Assembly: GCA_958443265.1 (NCBI GenBank)
Contig: CAUCKA010000035.1
Span: 1-13,978 of the forward strand
Direction of reading: 5' to 3'
DNA: 13,978 nt
Source: an uncultured Collinsella sp.
GTDB lineage: Bacteria > Actinomycetota > Coriobacteriia > Coriobacteriales > Coriobacteriaceae
Position numbers and translations under genes: made by a program. This document shows positions 12,672 to 13,978 of this stretch, one piece after another; within the stretch, counting starts at the first letter, position 1; each line of letters begins with the position of its first letter. The notes under the pieces were generated by a model that worked only from the letters and a program-made list of their open reading frames with translations, did no database searches and was not told where the DNA came from.

Positions 12672-13978
12672 ATGCCGCTTTTCTCGCAACATACCGCCCG
12701 GTTCTCGCCGGACGTTCCTTTGGAGGGCACCAGCTCTCGCGAGCTGCTCAAGCGGTACCAGCCGCTCGAGACACTTGCGACCGGCGGTTTTGGCTCCATC
12801 GAGATTTGCCGCGACACGCACCTGCGCCGCCGCGTCGCCATTAAGCGCATCCCCCTTATCAACGGCGCCGGCATGCCCGCCAGCGACATCATGGATGTCC
12901 TGCGCGAGGCGCACACTGCCGCCATGCTTCAACATCCCAATATCGTGCAGGTCATCGACTTTACGCATGACACCGCCTATGCCTACCTGGTCATGGAGTA
13001 TGTCGACGGTATGTCGCTGGCCGAGTTTTTGCATCGCGTGGACGGCCACTCGCTCACCTTTGACGAGGCCGCGGCCATTGCCGATGCCCTGGGCCAGGCG
13101 CTCACCTTCGCCCATAGCAATGGCGTACTCCACCTGGACATTAAGCCCGCCAACGTGCTCATCGACCACTCGGGCAATGTAAAGCTCACCGACTTTGGCA
13201 TGGCGCGACTGTCGTCCGCCGGTGGCTTTGGCGGCTCGCGCGGCGGCACCATCGGCTACATGCCGCCCGAGCAGCTCGATATCGAGACCGGCACGGTCGA
13301 CGAACGCGCCGATGTCTTTGCCCTTGCCTGCGTTATCTATGAGGGCTTGTGCGGCAGCGCTCCCTTTATGGCGGCCACGCCCGCCGACTCGCTCGACCGC
13401 ATCATCGGCGGCGCCACCTATCCCAGCGAGCTGATACCACACTTTCCCCCGGGAGCCGAGGCCGCGCTCATGAGCGCGCTCTCCCCCATGCCGCAGGACC
13501 GCCCCAACAGCATCGAGGCATTTTGCGACCAACTCCTTGCCGGTCTGGGCAGCGTGCGCGAGGGCCGTCGCAGTCTGGAGCAAATGGTTGGCGAGCTTTC
13601 GGATGACGAGCAGGAGCTCGACGATATCGAGCCGTCGTACTACGAGGACGACGCCATCGAGGTCGACCCCGCGCTCGGCTGGGCGGGCACGCGCTGGAGC
13701 CATGCGCGCGACTACACCATGCACGCTATCTCGGCGCTAACGTGCGGCGCCTTTAGCTTTTTGCTGATGCAAACGGCCGGGGTCGCGGCGCTTCCCGGCC
13801 TGGTCATTGCGGCTATCGCGATCGGAGCGGCGGCTGGCCTGGCCCCCCAGATTGGCTCGGCCATCTCGGCTGTGGGCTTTTTGGTGCTCATGGCCAACGC
13901 CACCATGCAGGCGCAGGGCATCCTGTCGATGTTGCCCGTCGCGGTGATCTTTGCCGCTGCCATGTCCGGTTGGTGGAT
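12672..13978 (+). CDS. Membrane-linked Ser/Thr protein kinase (runs off the right edge)
   Basis: 435 codons present, no stop in the window. Kinase domain about 29-290: glycine loop ATGGFGSIEI (36-45), VAIK with Lys 58, helix-C Glu 79, hinge LVMEYVDG, catalytic loop HLDIKPAN (154-161), DFG (174-176), GTIGYMPPE at the activation-segment end (192-200), DERADVFAL (210-217), and QDRP (275-278). Catalytic Lys, Asp and Asn are all present, so it should be active, but the HRD Arg is Leu (155), making it a non-RD kinase. An acidic linker follows (about 305-335, DDEQELDDIE), then at least three hydrophobic segments from about 353 to the edge. No PASTA repeats are reached. GAGGG 6 nt before ATG 12672 sets the start. 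It diverges from the double-HTH regulator. Its substrate is unknown. Confidence 0.93.
   Translation, partial: MPLFSQHTARFSPDVPLEGTSSRELLKRYQPLETLATGGFGSIEICRDTHLRRRVAIKRIPLINGAGMPASDIMDVLREAHTAAMLQHPNIVQVIDFTHDTAYAYLVMEYVDGMSLAEFLHRVDGHSLTFDEAAAIADALGQALTFAHSNGVLHLDIKPANVLIDHSGNVKLTDFGMARLSSAGGFGGSRGGTIGYMPPEQLDIETGTVDERADVFALACVIYEGLCGSAPFMAATPADSLDRIIGGATYPSELIPHFPPGAEAALMSALSPMPQDRPNSIEAFCDQLLAGLGSVREGRRSLEQMVGELSDDEQELDDIEPSYYEDDAIEVDPALGWAGTRWSHARDYTMHAISALTCGAFSFLLMQTAGVAALPGLVIAAIAIGAAAGLAPQIGSAISAVGFLVLMANATMQAQGILSMLPVAVIFAAAMSGWW

Noticed and set aside
12651..13724. 357-codon minus-strand open frame opposite the right-hand kinase
   Set aside because: The plus strand shows every kinase motif in order. 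The minus frame reads as Gly/Ala/Val/Asp shadow sequence with no recognisable domain.
1..13978. CRISPR array, insertion sequence or integrase
   Set aside because: No regularly spaced direct repeats beyond the two 11-bp copies at 2758-2783, and no transposase or recombinase-like protein was recognised in any supported gene.

Overview
The window is dense, GC-rich bacterial DNA. It carries an actinobacterial-looking core cluster (dnaX, ybaB, recR), PASTA-less Ser/Thr protein kinase genes at both edges, and a membrane-embedded LuxR-type regulator. This combination, with a DnaX that has a very long Ala/Pro-rich tail and many membrane LuxR-type features, fits a gut Coriobacteriia genome (Collinsella or a close relative). 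That assignment is inferred from protein style, not from any search.

Layout. (1) Bases 1-1419, minus strand: an exported or membrane-anchored protein with a long Ser/Gly linker. Its stop overlaps the start (ATGA) of a Ser/Thr kinase that runs off the left edge. The pair has its own promoter-like site and a terminator-like hairpin in the leader. (2) Bases 1665-2595, minus: ybaB-recR, the usual nucleoid/recombination pair. (3) Bases 2596-3685: a 339-bp intergenic stretch with an array of TTGCATAAT-type repeats, a small membrane protein on the plus strand (2935-3402), and an unrecognised 86-aa protein on the minus strand (3425-3685). These separate dnaX from its usual partners. (4) Bases 3740-6256, minus: dnaX. 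(5) Bases 6372-7088, plus: a YcxB-like two-helix membrane protein, diverging from dnaX, followed by a 13-bp-stem hairpin. (6) Bases 7194-12508, minus: an accessory-looking module. A 712-aa regulator has two membrane blocks and two LuxR-type HTH domains. Downstream of it come two ABC-2 permeases, an ABC ATPase and an exported protein, all four translationally overlapped. (7) Bases 12672-13978, plus: a Ser/Thr kinase with membrane helices after the catalytic domain, divergent from the regulator and cut by the right edge.

How it may work together. The ATPase has a Glu where most ABC proteins have the Q-loop Gln. This is a trait of the BcrA/LanF group, which, paired with two dissimilar permeases (LanFEG-like), removes antimicrobial peptides from the membrane. 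A membrane-bound LuxR-type regulator directly upstream suggests a sense-and-export module with an exported accessory protein. The substrate is unknown. The most unusual item is the regulator, in which membrane block and HTH are each present twice in one polypeptide.
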